Counted from the first letter of the stretch, positions 1-5,617 are shown. The stretch: 8,661 nt of DNA from Alphaproteobacteria bacterium (GCA_021732545.1 JAKFUW010000115.1:1-8661), one strand, 5' to 3'. A program made the numbers and translations. Notes: a model not told the origin generated them from the sequence alone.

Positions 1-13
1 GTGCGGGGTGACA
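1..13. repeat. Truncated copy of the 68-bp palindromic repeat at the window edge
   Basis: The first 13 bases, GTGCGGGGTGACA, are identical to the right-hand end of the full repeat at 1119-1186 (its bases 1174-1186). The rest of the copy must lie to the left of the window. It sits 25 bp beyond the pheS stop codon, so pheS has a repeat on each side. The call rests on a short match, but the match ends exactly at the element boundary shared by the two full copies. Confidence 0.6.
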
Positions 14-38
14 GATAGACGTGATGCGCCATTCATCG

Positions 39-1112
39 CTAAACCCCCCGCGCTAAATTGGGTATATCTAGCGCTGCAAAGCCATAATGTTTCAGCCAGC
101 GCACATCGGAATCGAAGAAGGTGCGCAGATCGGGGATGTTATATTTGAGCATCGCAAGGCGCTCCACACCCATACCAAAGGCGAATCCCTGCCATTCTTC
201 AGGGTCTAACCCGCAATTAATCAGCACGTTGGGGTGCACCATACCGCAGCCCAGCACTTCCAGCCAGTCACTTCCTTGGCCTATCACCAGTTCGCCTTTG
301 CTTTTTTTGCAACCAATATCCACCTCAGCCGAAGGTTCGGTGAACGGAAAAAAGCTTGGGCGAAAACGCATCGGCACATCGGCCACGCCAAAAAATGCCT
401 CGCAAAATTGCCGCAAAATACCTTTAAGGTTTCCAAAATGAATATTTTTATCAATCACCAACCCTTCCACCTGATGAAACATTGGCGTGTGGGTCATGTC
501 GGAATCGCAGCGGAAAGTGCAGCCTGGCGCAATGATCCTAATCGGTGGTTTTTGCGTCATCATGGTGCGCACCTGCACCGGCGAAGTGTGAGTTCGCAGT
601 ACCATCGGGTTGCCGTGTTCGTCCTTGGCCTCGAGGTAAAAAGTATCGTGCATCTGGCGCGCAGGGTGCGATTCGGGGATATTCAGCGCGGTAAAATTAT
701 GCCAGTCGGTTTCAATATCTGGCCCTTCGGCCACGCTAAATCCAAAATCCGCAAAGATCGCAGTGATTTCTTCCAGCACCTGCGTAATCGGGTGAATGGT
801 GCCGCGAACCTCTTCTCGCACCGGAAGCGTAATATCCACCGTTTCGGTGCGTAAGCGCAGATCAATCTCCGAACGCTCAAGCGCCGCTTGGCGCGTTTCA
901 ATGGCAGATTGCAGTTGTTCTTTGAGTTCGTTGAGTGCTTTGCCGAAGGTTTTTTTCTCCTCCACACTCGCCTGCCCCAACGCCTTTAGTTGCTCGGTGA
1001 GCTTGCCTTTTTTGCCAAGCAACGCCACGCGCACATCATCGAGCGATTTCAACGAATCGGCCGATTCAATGTCGGTGATGGCTTGCGATTGGAGAGTGGC
1101 TAGATTTGTCAT
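39..1112 (-). CDS. pheS: Phenylalanine--tRNA ligase alpha subunit
   Basis: This is the catalytic alpha subunit of the cytoplasmic (alpha-beta)2 phenylalanyl-tRNA synthetase, which charges tRNA-Phe with phenylalanine using ATP. The 357-aa protein has an N-terminal helical coiled-coil arm (about 1-90) for tRNA binding. The class II core follows: motif 1 around 105-135, motif 2 around 197-217 (GCTFR then HQVEG), the phenylalanine-pocket FFPFTEPSAE segment at 254-263, and motif 3 around 309-320 (GFAFGMGVERLAML). Length fits the family, whose alphaproteobacterial members run to about 360 aa. The ATG at 1112 gives the expected N-terminus but lacks a good Shine-Dalgarno; the only candidate is a GGGA 11 nt upstream, inside the repeat at 1119-1186. 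It is the last gene of rpmI-rplT-pheS within the window. The partner pheT would lie beyond the left edge. Confidence 0.98.
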   Translation of the reverse strand: MTNLATLQSQAITDIESADSLKSLDDVRVALLGKKGKLTEQLKALGQASVEEKKTFGKALNELKEQLQSAIETRQAALERSEIDLRLRTETVDITLPVREEVRGTIHPITQVLEEITAIFADFGFSVAEGPDIETDWHNFTALNIPESHPARQMHDTFYLEAKDEHGNPMVLRTHTSPVQVRTMMTQKPPIRIIAPGCTFRCDSDMTHTPMFHQVEGLVIDKNIHFGNLKGILRQFCEAFFGVADVPMRFRPSFFPFTEPSAEVDIGCKKSKGELVIGQGSDWLEVLGCGMVHPNVLINCGLDPEEWQGFAFGMGVERLAMLKYNIPDLRTFFDSDVRWLKHYGFAALDIPNLARGV

Positions 1113-1118
1113 TTATTT

Positions 1119-1186
1119 TGTCATCCCGCACTTGTTGCGGGATCTCCATCAATTTTAAAAGACCCCGCAACGAGTGCGGGGTGACA
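1119..1186. repeat. 68-bp palindromic intergenic repeat, copy 1 (between rplT and pheS)
   Basis: Two hairpins make up the element: CCCGCA / TGCGGG at 1125-1141, and ACCCCGCA (1162-1169) / TGCGGGGT (1175-1182). The two 26-bp outer arms (1119-1144 and 1161-1186) are inverted copies of each other with three mismatches, so the whole unit is also one large dyad. It begins TGTCA and ends TGACA. A copy of exactly the same length lies at 3528-3595. It fills most of the 85-bp gap between rplT and pheS and would be transcribed with the operon. It is a REP/BIME-like, non-coding repeat. Effects on mRNA stability or on pheS translation are inferred. Confidence 0.85.
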
Positions 1187-1197
1187 TTCATGTGATG

Positions 1198-1563
1198 TTA
1201 TGCCGCTTTAGCAAGCGCCGCTTGCGCTTGTTTCACCAGCGATTCAAACATCGCCGCATCGTGCACGGCGATATCGGCCAGCACTTTGCGGTCAATTTCA
1301 ACGCCAGCCTTATCCAGGCCATTGATGAATTGCGAATAGATCATGCCATGCTGGCGTGCGCCTGCATTGATACGCTGAATCCACAATGCGCGGAAACTGC
1401 GCTTTTTGTTGCGGCGGTCGCGATACGCATATTGCAGACCTTTTTCAACTTTTTCGATTGCTACGCGGTAGCAGCTTTTCGCGCGGCCGCGATAGCCTTT
1501 GGCTAGCTTTAAAACTTTTTTGTGACGTTTGCTCGTGGTCGTTCCACGTTTTACATGTGCCAT
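1198..1563 (-). CDS. rplT: 50S ribosomal protein L20
   Basis: L20 is a primary 23S rRNA-binding protein needed for early assembly of the 50S subunit. In the species studied it also represses its own operon by binding the mRNA leader. The 121-aa product has the usual very basic N-terminal extended tail (HVKRG, then KRHKKVLKLAKGYRGRAK at about 12-29), the conserved LQYAYRDRRNKKR segment (43-55) and a globular C-terminal half with YSQFINGL and the DRKVLADIAVHD block. Length is normal. The start at 1563 has a strong AAGGAG eight nucleotides upstream (1572-1577). It lies 25 bp downstream of rpmI, the standard L35-L20 pairing, and upstream of pheS. Confidence 0.98.
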   Translation of the reverse strand: MAHVKRGTTTSKRHKKVLKLAKGYRGRAKSCYRVAIEKVEKGLQYAYRDRRNKKRSFRALWIQRINAGARQHGMIYSQFINGLDKAGVEIDRKVLADIAVHDAAMFESLVKQAQAALAKAA

Positions 1564-1588
1564 GGTGAGTGCTCCTTATCTGTTCTCA

Positions 1589-1786
1589 TTAACCGTTAGG
1601 TAAAAACTGTTTCACAATTTTCGCATCCGCATCGCACAGCACCGTGGTGCCGCGTGCGTTACGAATAAAGCTCTTGGTGCGTTTTACCATCCCGTGGCGT
1701 TTACCCGCCTGAGAAGCTTTCACCTTGCCCGATGCTGTCAGCTTAAAACGCTTTTTAGCACCACTTTTGGTTTTCATCTTTGGCAT
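1589..1786 (-). CDS. rpmI: 50S ribosomal protein L35
   Basis: L35 is a small basic protein of the large ribosomal subunit. The 65-aa product starts MPKMKTKSGAKKRF, the family's typical N-terminus, and contains AGKRHGMVKRTKSFIRNARG, with the C-terminus ending in VKQFLPNG. The reading frame is open upstream to 1888, but the ATG at 1786 is the right start: it has an AGGAG seven nucleotides upstream (1794-1798), and the extension has no resemblance to L35. It is the first gene of the operon, read from the promoter near 1922-1950 through a hairpin-rich leader. infC, which precedes rpmI in many bacteria, is absent; a divergent gene of unknown function is there instead. Confidence 0.97.
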   Translation of the reverse strand: MPKMKTKSGAKKRFKLTASGKVKASQAGKRHGMVKRTKSFIRNARGTTVLCDADAKIVKQFLPNG

Positions 1787-1915
1787 TTTCAATCTCCTAC
1801 TATTTTTTAGTATTCGCTCCGCGCTAGCGCGACCGCTCATACTATTGTTATCTATGACCGCCAAGGCATGCCAGAGTTGGGGGCACAATGCTCCCGGCCC
1901 GACGATCGGTTAAGG
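1787..1915 (-). promoter_or_regulatory. Structured 5' leader of the rpmI-rplT-pheS operon
   Basis: The approximately 129 nt between the predicted transcript start and the rpmI start codon can form three hairpins in order: CCGA/TCGG (1899-1909); GGGAGCA with TGCCCCC around a TTG loop, one mismatch (1879-1895); and a longer one with TAGTAT/ATACTA outer arms (1808-1813, 1839-1844) enclosing the perfect 12-bp palindrome CGCGCTAGCGCG (1820-1831). The last hairpin ends just before the A-rich stretch that carries the rpmI ribosome-binding site. L20-repressed operons are known to use structured leaders, so autoregulation is a plausible inference. No match to a specific known L20-binding structure could be established. 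Confidence 0.45.
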
Positions 1916-1921
1916 GCTGGG

Positions 1922-1950
1922 TTTATAGCGGTGATTTATGGTGGTTGCAA
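1922..1950 (-). promoter_or_regulatory. Sigma70-type promoter for rpmI-rplT-pheS
   Basis: On the minus strand a TTGCAA -35 box (1950-1945) and a TATAAA -10 box (1927-1922) are separated by exactly 17 bp, predicting transcription from about 1915. The position fits the only operon reading leftward from this region, and the gap to the divergent gene at 2029 leaves room for it. Confidence 0.65.
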
Positions 1951-2028
1951 GCGAAAGATAACGGAGTTCTGGTAAAAACATGATCCTGTTAAGGTTTCTT
2001 TAATTATATTTCAGTAGATTTGGTAAGT

Positions 2029-2667
2029 ATGGCAGAAAAGCCGAAAGATCCAGCAAGCCCTTTTTACTCACGCCAAGAGCAACGTGCGCTAATGCAACGG
2101 TATATAAAAGTTCCAACATCCCTTGATAACATTCAACTGTATAGAATGCCCAAACCAATCTTGGAATCCAGCCCATATGATCCAGATAAAATCCCAAAAC
2201 CTGGCTCTGCACACCCCAGCAAGCCAGGTTTCATTGCATTAGCGACTGAAACATATAGTCGTAATGGTGACAACACTATGGCCACAGTCTATTTTTCTCC
2301 AACCGCCGATAATGGTCAACTAATCGACTCACGAGGAGAAGCGATTATAGCAGGGCAATCACAAGAATTGCTGATAGAGAATCGTCGTAATATTGCCAGT
2401 AAAATAAAAAAACCAATCAATCGTGTCGCAGACGAAAATCAGACCATATCCCCTGATAGAGTATTTGCAGCAATACGGTTTAACCTAGGAATCTCAACGC
2501 CTGAACAAGGGCATCCCCCTGCCGTACCCCGACCTAGTTTGAAGAGATCAATCCCAATCCCGCTTGAAAGAGCATTGGAACCCATCAACTTTGATTGGAA
2601 TGTGTATGGGAACAATACATCTGCATACAGCCCCCCTCAGGTACGTCAGTATCAAATTGAAATATAA
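2029..2667 (+). CDS. Protein of unknown function, AT-rich and proline-rich
   Basis: I do not recognise this 212-aa protein. It has no signal peptide, membrane segment or catalytic motif that I can see. The N-terminal 60 residues and the C-terminal third are rich in proline, lysine and arginine. The middle (about 75-150) is more ordinary, with segments such as TVYFSPTADNGQLIDSRGEA and RVFAAIRFNLGI that look like a folded beta/alpha core. The ATG at 2029 is preferred; a TTG at 2020 is the only other in-frame start after the stop at 1990. Neither has a good Shine-Dalgarno. Base composition is visibly AT-richer than the flanking core genes, suggesting recent acquisition or relaxed selection. It stands alone, divergent from rpmI, with BI-1 downstream under a separate promoter. 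It could be a lineage-specific gene; a spurious ORF is less likely, given 212 uninterrupted codons. Confidence 0.65.
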   Translation: MAEKPKDPASPFYSRQEQRALMQRYIKVPTSLDNIQLYRMPKPILESSPYDPDKIPKPGSAHPSKPGFIALATETYSRNGDNTMATVYFSPTADNGQLIDSRGEAIIAGQSQELLIENRRNIASKIKKPINRVADENQTISPDRVFAAIRFNLGISTPEQGHPPAVPRPSLKRSIPIPLERALEPINFDWNVYGNNTSAYSPPQVRQYQIEI

Positions 2668-2697
2668 CATAACTGTTTGCAACCTTTCCAAATTCCC

Positions 2698-2727
2698 TTG
2701 TACCTGCATTTAAATATCCTATATAAT
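2698..2727 (+). promoter_or_regulatory. Sigma70-type promoter for the BI-1 gene
   Basis: A perfect TATAAT -10 box (2722-2727) lies 18 bp downstream of TTGTAC (2698-2703), which matches the -35 consensus only in its TTG. The predicted transcript starts near 2734 and gives a leader of about 30 nt before the BI-1 start. Confidence 0.55.
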
Positions 2728-2765
2728 GATTAGGTATAAAATTAACCTTTAGGGAGAGAATGTCA

Positions 2766-3512
2766 ATGTCACTCAAAGAACAAATGTCGTCAAATAGCGC
2801 AGGAACTCGCGCCATTGAGCGCGATGAAGGACTTCGCAGCTACATGCTGCAGGTTTATAATTACATGGCCAGCGCTCTGGTGTTAACCGGCCTTGTGGCC
2901 TATTTCGCGTCATCATCGGAGGCGTTTATGTCGCTGATGATCACCCAAGGTGCGGATGGTAAAATGGGGATGTCGGCCTTGTCGTGGGTGGTGATGCTGG
3001 CGCCTTTGGGCGTGGTGTTTTATCTGAGCTCGCAAATCCACAAAATGAGCTTTAGCACCGCGCAAGCGTGGTTCTGGGGCTATTCGGTGTTGATGGGTTT
3101 GTCGCTTTACTTCGTATTCGCAGCCTATACTGGCACCAGCGTGGCGCGGGTATTTTTCATCACCGCCGGCACCTTCGGCGCGATGAGCCTCTATGGTTAT
3201 ACCACCAAAAAAGACCTTTCTGGCTGGGGATCGTTCCTGTTTATGGGCGTAATCGGCATCTTGATCGCCTCAATCGTGAACATCTTCCTGCAAAGCTCGG
3301 TGATGTATTTTGCGATTTCGGTCATCGGTGTGTTGCTGTTCACCGGATTGATTGCTTATGACACCCAAAAAATCAAAGGCATGTATTATGAATATGGCGC
3401 GCAAGGTGGCGATTCATTGAAAAAATCAGCGATTATGGGCGCACTCAGCCTCTATCTCGACTTCATCAACCTGTTTATCATGCTGCTGCGCCTGTTTGGC
3501 GAACGGCGTTAG
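2766..3512 (+). CDS. Bax inhibitor-1/YccA family membrane protein
   Basis: This is a BI-1 (TMBIM/YccA) inner-membrane protein of 248 aa. Members conduct calcium or protons in a pH-dependent way (Bacillus YetJ) or modulate FtsH proteolysis (E. coli YccA). After a soluble N-terminus with the alphaproteobacterial-type DEGLRSYMLQVYNYMASAL stretch (about 20-38), seven hydrophobic helices follow at roughly 35-50, 72-88, 103-121, 126-146, 153-175, 178-197 and 224-243. The two aspartates D199 (AYDTQ) and D232 (YLDFINLF) fit the paired acidic residues that form the pH-sensing gate in YetJ. Two ATGs compete: 2760 and 2766. AGGGAG at 2751-2756 is 9 nt from the second but only 3 nt from the first, so I choose 2766. 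It appears monocistronic: own promoter, and a repeat plus strong terminator downstream. Confidence 0.95.
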   Translation: MSLKEQMSSNSAGTRAIERDEGLRSYMLQVYNYMASALVLTGLVAYFASSSEAFMSLMITQGADGKMGMSALSWVVMLAPLGVVFYLSSQIHKMSFSTAQAWFWGYSVLMGLSLYFVFAAYTGTSVARVFFITAGTFGAMSLYGYTTKKDLSGWGSFLFMGVIGILIASIVNIFLQSSVMYFAISVIGVLLFTGLIAYDTQKIKGMYYEYGAQGGDSLKKSAIMGALSLYLDFINLFIMLLRLFGERR

Positions 3513-3527
3513 TTATCCACCTCATAC

Positions 3528-3595
3528 TGTCACCCCGTCGAATGACGGGGTCTGGCGGGTGTGGATGGAGATCCCGCAACGAGTGCGGGATGACA
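3528..3595. repeat. 68-bp palindromic intergenic repeat, copy 2 (after the BI-1 gene)
   Basis: Exactly as long as copy 1 (68 bp) and inverted relative to it: its reverse complement aligns with 1119-1186 from the TGTCA start through the first hairpin and the ATCTCCATC linker, then diverges in the spacer. Hairpins are ACCCCGTC (3532-3539) / GACGGGGT (3544-3551) and ATCCCGCA (3571-3578) / TGCGGGAT (3584-3591). One arm reads CGTC/GACG where copy 1 reads CGCA/TGCG, so both sides of the stem changed together. It starts 15 bp after the BI-1 stop codon. Confidence 0.85.
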
Positions 3596-3604
3596 AAACA
3601 GAAC

Positions 3605-3638
3605 AAAAAAGCCCAAGCCTCGCCGCTTGGGCTTTTTT
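3605..3638 (+). terminator. Strong intrinsic terminator, likely bidirectional
   Basis: A perfect 8-bp GC-rich stem, GCCCAAGC (3611-3618) and GCTTGGGC (3625-3632), has a 6-nt loop and is followed by six T (3633-3638). Six A precede it (3605-3610), which lengthens the stem and would give a U-tract on the other strand too. It ends the BI-1 transcript and insulates it from the promoter that follows. Confidence 0.9.
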
Positions 3639-3640
3639 AT

Positions 3641-3668
3641 TTGCAGCTACTAGAAAAAGGCCTATAAT
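3641..3668 (+). promoter_or_regulatory. Sigma70-type promoter upstream of the SprA-related gene
   Basis: TTGCAG (3641-3646) and a perfect TATAAT (3663-3668) are 16 bp apart, just after the terminator. Transcription would start near 3675, giving a leader of about 225 nt before the start codon at 3902 that includes the long hairpin at 3737-3882. It could equally make a separate small RNA. Confidence 0.6.
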
Positions 3669-3676
3669 TCCATTAT

Positions 3677-3691
3677 GTGATAAGTAATCAC
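3677..3691. promoter_or_regulatory. Operator-like perfect palindrome at the predicted transcription start
   Basis: GTGAT-AAGTA-ATCAC is a perfect 5-bp inverted repeat around a 5-bp centre, placed 8 bp after the -10 box, where a repressor would block initiation. It superficially resembles a CRP/FNR-type TGTGA...TCAC site, but the half-site spacing is 7 rather than 6. No regulator gene is nearby, so its role is only suggested by position. Confidence 0.3.
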
Positions 3692-3736
3692 GAAATAAAA
3701 AACCAAATAAAAGACGGCTTTGGCAAACATTAAATG

Positions 3737-3882
3737 GGATAGCCTTAGAAATTCGCTCTGGCAAAAAAGCGCGCAGCGATGGAGAATGAGAAAAAAGCCG
3801 TGTATTTAACATACATGATTTTTTCGAAAGGGACTCCAACGCAAGCAGATTTGAAGCCAGAGTAGAATTTCCAAGGCTATCC
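3737..3882. repeat. Long imperfect inverted repeat (~146-nt hairpin)
   Basis: The outer arms GGATAGCCTTAGAAATTC (3737-3754) and its inverted partner at 3865-3882 differ at one of 18 positions. Pairing resumes inward in register: CTCTGGC (3756-3762) with GCCAGAG (3856-3862), GCGATGGAG (3776-3784) with the 3834-3842 arm (one mismatch), GAAAAAA (3790-3796) with TTTTTTC (3819-3825), and TGTAT (3801-3805) with ATACA (3811-3815) around a 5-nt loop. The whole interval thus folds on itself end to end with internal loops. It lies between the promoter at 3641-3668 and the ribosome-binding site at 3885-3891. It could be a decayed small mobile element or a structured leader/small RNA. I see no clear target-site duplication. 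Confidence 0.75.
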
Positions 3883-3901
3883 GCGGGAAGGTATCCCAAT
3901 C

Positions 3902-4696
3902 ATGACAATTCAATCGCCACTGCTGGCGATCAGCGCGGCTCCTTTTGTTCAACGTCAACCTGCGGATGCGAACAAAACCGCACTCGACGAACTGCGCGCT
4001 ACCGATGCACGCTTGCGTGCCGATGCGGCGGCCAGCGCCTCGCGCTCGGGCGTAGGTTCCACCAGCACCATTACCTATAATTATGTGGTAGGCCCCGATG
4101 GCCAGCTTTATGCGAACGACGCTACCATTACCACCAGCAAGCGCACCCAAGGCGCACGCAACCCCAATTTAAGACTGGAAGACCAGCAAGGCGTAGCCCG
4201 CCAACCGCTTGATCTTCAAAAACGTGCCGCCGCTCGCCTGAATGACATACTCAATCCCCGTGCGCAGCTTTCACCTGCCGATGAAGCAAACATTTATGGT
4301 TCAGATGATTATCTGGAAGAGACGTTGAAGTCGAACGAAACTCAGGCGCGCGCAAAATTACAGCTCTATGATCTGGCAGTGCGCGCCCAAGAAGGCCAGC
4401 ATTTCAGAGCTGCTTTCGGATTAGGTTCCGCCCCTGAATATGATTATGAAGTGGGGCCGGATGGCGAACTTTATGCGGTGGCGGGCGAAGTCGGTATCCG
4501 CACCAGCGGCTTTAAACCACCCGAGCAAGCCGCCAAAGATGCCGATACCATCGCCCGCGCTGCACTGGCTGCCACCGATGTTTCAGCGCAAGACGTGGCA
4601 ACTGCTCGCACTGCGCAATCGCGCGCGGCGTCTTTTTATGCACAAGCCTCTTATTTGGCCTACAGGGAAACACCCTTGTTCCAACTCGCCGCTTGA
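3902..4696 (+). CDS. SprA-related (putative metalloprotease CJM1_0395-like) protein, duplicated and apparently inactive
   Basis: The 264-aa protein has two copies of the SprA-family signature: YNYVVGPDGQLYANDATI (59-76) and YDYEVGPDGELYAVAGEVGI (180-199), each followed by a T-S. The second copy has the family's GEV motif and continues into the typical alanine/glutamine-rich helix (ARAALAATDVSAQDVATA, about 218-235). From memory, family members carry an HEQAH-type zinc site about 20 residues before the GPDG motif. At the equivalent place the first copy reads DAAAS (41-45) and the second QEGQH (163-167), so neither keeps HExxH. There is no signal peptide or obvious membrane helix. The start at 3902 has GGGAAGG 10 nt upstream. 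It is probably monocistronic, with a promoter at 3641-3668. The family's physiological role is not established, and loss of activity is inferred. Confidence 0.75.
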   Translation: MTIQSPLLAISAAPFVQRQPADANKTALDELRATDARLRADAAASASRSGVGSTSTITYNYVVGPDGQLYANDATITTSKRTQGARNPNLRLEDQQGVARQPLDLQKRAAARLNDILNPRAQLSPADEANIYGSDDYLEETLKSNETQARAKLQLYDLAVRAQEGQHFRAAFGLGSAPEYDYEVGPDGELYAVAGEVGIRTSGFKPPEQAAKDADTIARAALAATDVSAQDVATARTAQSRAASFYAQASYLAYRETPLFQLAA

Positions 4697-4731
4697 TTGT
4701 TTTCTCAATGTGCGCCAATCAACAACGGTTA

Positions 4732-4820
4732 GTCATTGCGAGGAGCGCAAAAGCGCGACGTGGCAATCCATAATTATCACGGATTGGATTGCCGCGCTCA
4801 CTACGTTCGCTCGCAATGAC
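4732..4820. repeat. 89-bp GTCATTGCGAG-type palindromic repeat
   Basis: The ends are the perfect inverted 11-mers GTCATTGCGAG (4732-4742) and CTCGCAATGAC (4810-4820). Inside, GGCAATCCA (4762-4770) pairs with TGGATTGCC (4785-4793) over a 14-nt loop. Repeats of the form GTCATTGCGAG ... GCAATCC ... GGATTGC ... CTCGCAATGAC occur scattered in intergenic DNA of many bacteria. This one occupies most of the gap between the SprA-related gene and the permease and ends 14 bp before the permease's ribosome-binding site. Confidence 0.8.
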
Positions 4821-4849
4821 GTGCATGACTAAACAGGAGAACCGCGCAC

Positions 4850-5617
4850 ATGTACATCAACTGGATCGGCGTAAGAACCCTTTATCACCGCGAGGTATGG
4901 CGCTTTTTGAAAGTGTGGAACCAGACCCTCACCGCGCCAGTCGTCACCACTTTGTTGTTTTTCACGGTGCTGACCGTGGCGCTGGGTCAGGGCGAAAAGA
5001 TGGTGGGCGGCCTTCATTTTAATCTGTTCATCATCCCGGGTCTTATCATGATGACGATTGTGCAAAATGCCTTTGCCAACACATCGTCTTCGTTCATGCT
5101 GCAAAAATTCCAGGGCGTCATTATCGACCTGCTGATGCCACCACTTAGCGCTGGCGAAATTGCCTTTGCGATGACGATGGGCGGTATCACGCGCGGCGTC
5201 ATGGTCGGCATCACGGTTACGATTGCCATGTGGGTGTGCATCCCGTTTGAAATCCACAACCCGCTGATGGCGATTGCCTATGTGTTGCTGGCAAGCTCTA
5301 TGTTGGCGCTGCTGGGGATGCTGACAGGCATCTGGGCGCAGTCTTTTGATCAGATGGCGGCAATCACCAACTACATTATCACGCCACTGTCGTTTTTGTC
5401 AGGCACGTTTTATTCGATCAAAAACCTGCCCGAATTCTGGCAACTTCTCTCACATCTCAATCCATTTTATTACATGATCGATGGCTTTCGTTATGCCCTC
5501 ACCGGCCAGCATGATAGCAGCCTCGCGATCGGAGTTTACACGCTGATTGGCTGCAATGTGGCGCTGTGGGCTGCTGTGCATTATCTGCTGGTGAAGGGGT
5601 ATCGGTTGAAGACGTAA
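4850..5617 (+). CDS. ABC-2 type transporter permease (YadH-like)
   Basis: This is a membrane subunit of an ABC exporter of the ABC-2 class; the substrate is unknown. The 255-aa protein resembles E. coli YadH along its length: N-terminal amphipathic REVWRFLKVWNQTL (14-27), then six hydrophobic segments at about 29-46, 58-76, 105-130, 138-162, 172-190 and 229-248. It has the family signature FIxPGLIMM-like stretch (60-68) and the conserved TPLSFLSGTFYSI...LPEFWQ...HLNPFYYMIDGFRY block (178-215). The ATG at 4850 has AGGAG 10 nt upstream (4835-4839). Its ATPase partner, normally the adjacent upstream gene in yadGH, is not in the window; upstream lie a repeat and the SprA-related gene. The ATPase must be encoded elsewhere or this is an orphan. 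No clear promoter was seen. Confidence 0.92.
   Translation: MYINWIGVRTLYHREVWRFLKVWNQTLTAPVVTTLLFFTVLTVALGQGEKMVGGLHFNLFIIPGLIMMTIVQNAFANTSSSFMLQKFQGVIIDLLMPPLSAGEIAFAMTMGGITRGVMVGITVTIAMWVCIPFEIHNPLMAIAYVLLASSMLALLGMLTGIWAQSFDQMAAITNYIITPLSFLSGTFYSIKNLPEFWQLLSHLNPFYYMIDGFRYALTGQHDSSLAIGVYTLIGCNVALWAAVHYLLVKGYRLKT

Noticed and set aside
234..854. Plus-strand open frame of 206 codons opposite pheS
   Set aside because: It is antisense to a certain gene, with a His/Arg-rich translation typical of reading the opposite strand.
1787..1888. N-terminal extension of L35 to an upstream ATG
   Set aside because: The extra 34 residues are unlike L35 and are encoded by the leader hairpins. The internal ATG at 1786 has an ideal ribosome-binding site.
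3727..3892. Target-site duplication flanking the long inverted repeat
   Set aside because: The bases outside the two arms do not match each other, so a transposon origin cannot be asserted.
3522..3899. Minus-strand open frame of 125 codons between BI-1 and the SprA-related gene
   Set aside because: It runs across a terminator, a 68-bp repeat and the long hairpin. It has no ribosome-binding site or recognisable motif, and its composition is that of the repeats.
4829..5257. Minus-strand open frame opposite the ABC-2 permease
   Set aside because: It is a low-complexity His/Asp/Arg-rich shadow of the permease gene and has no family resemblance.
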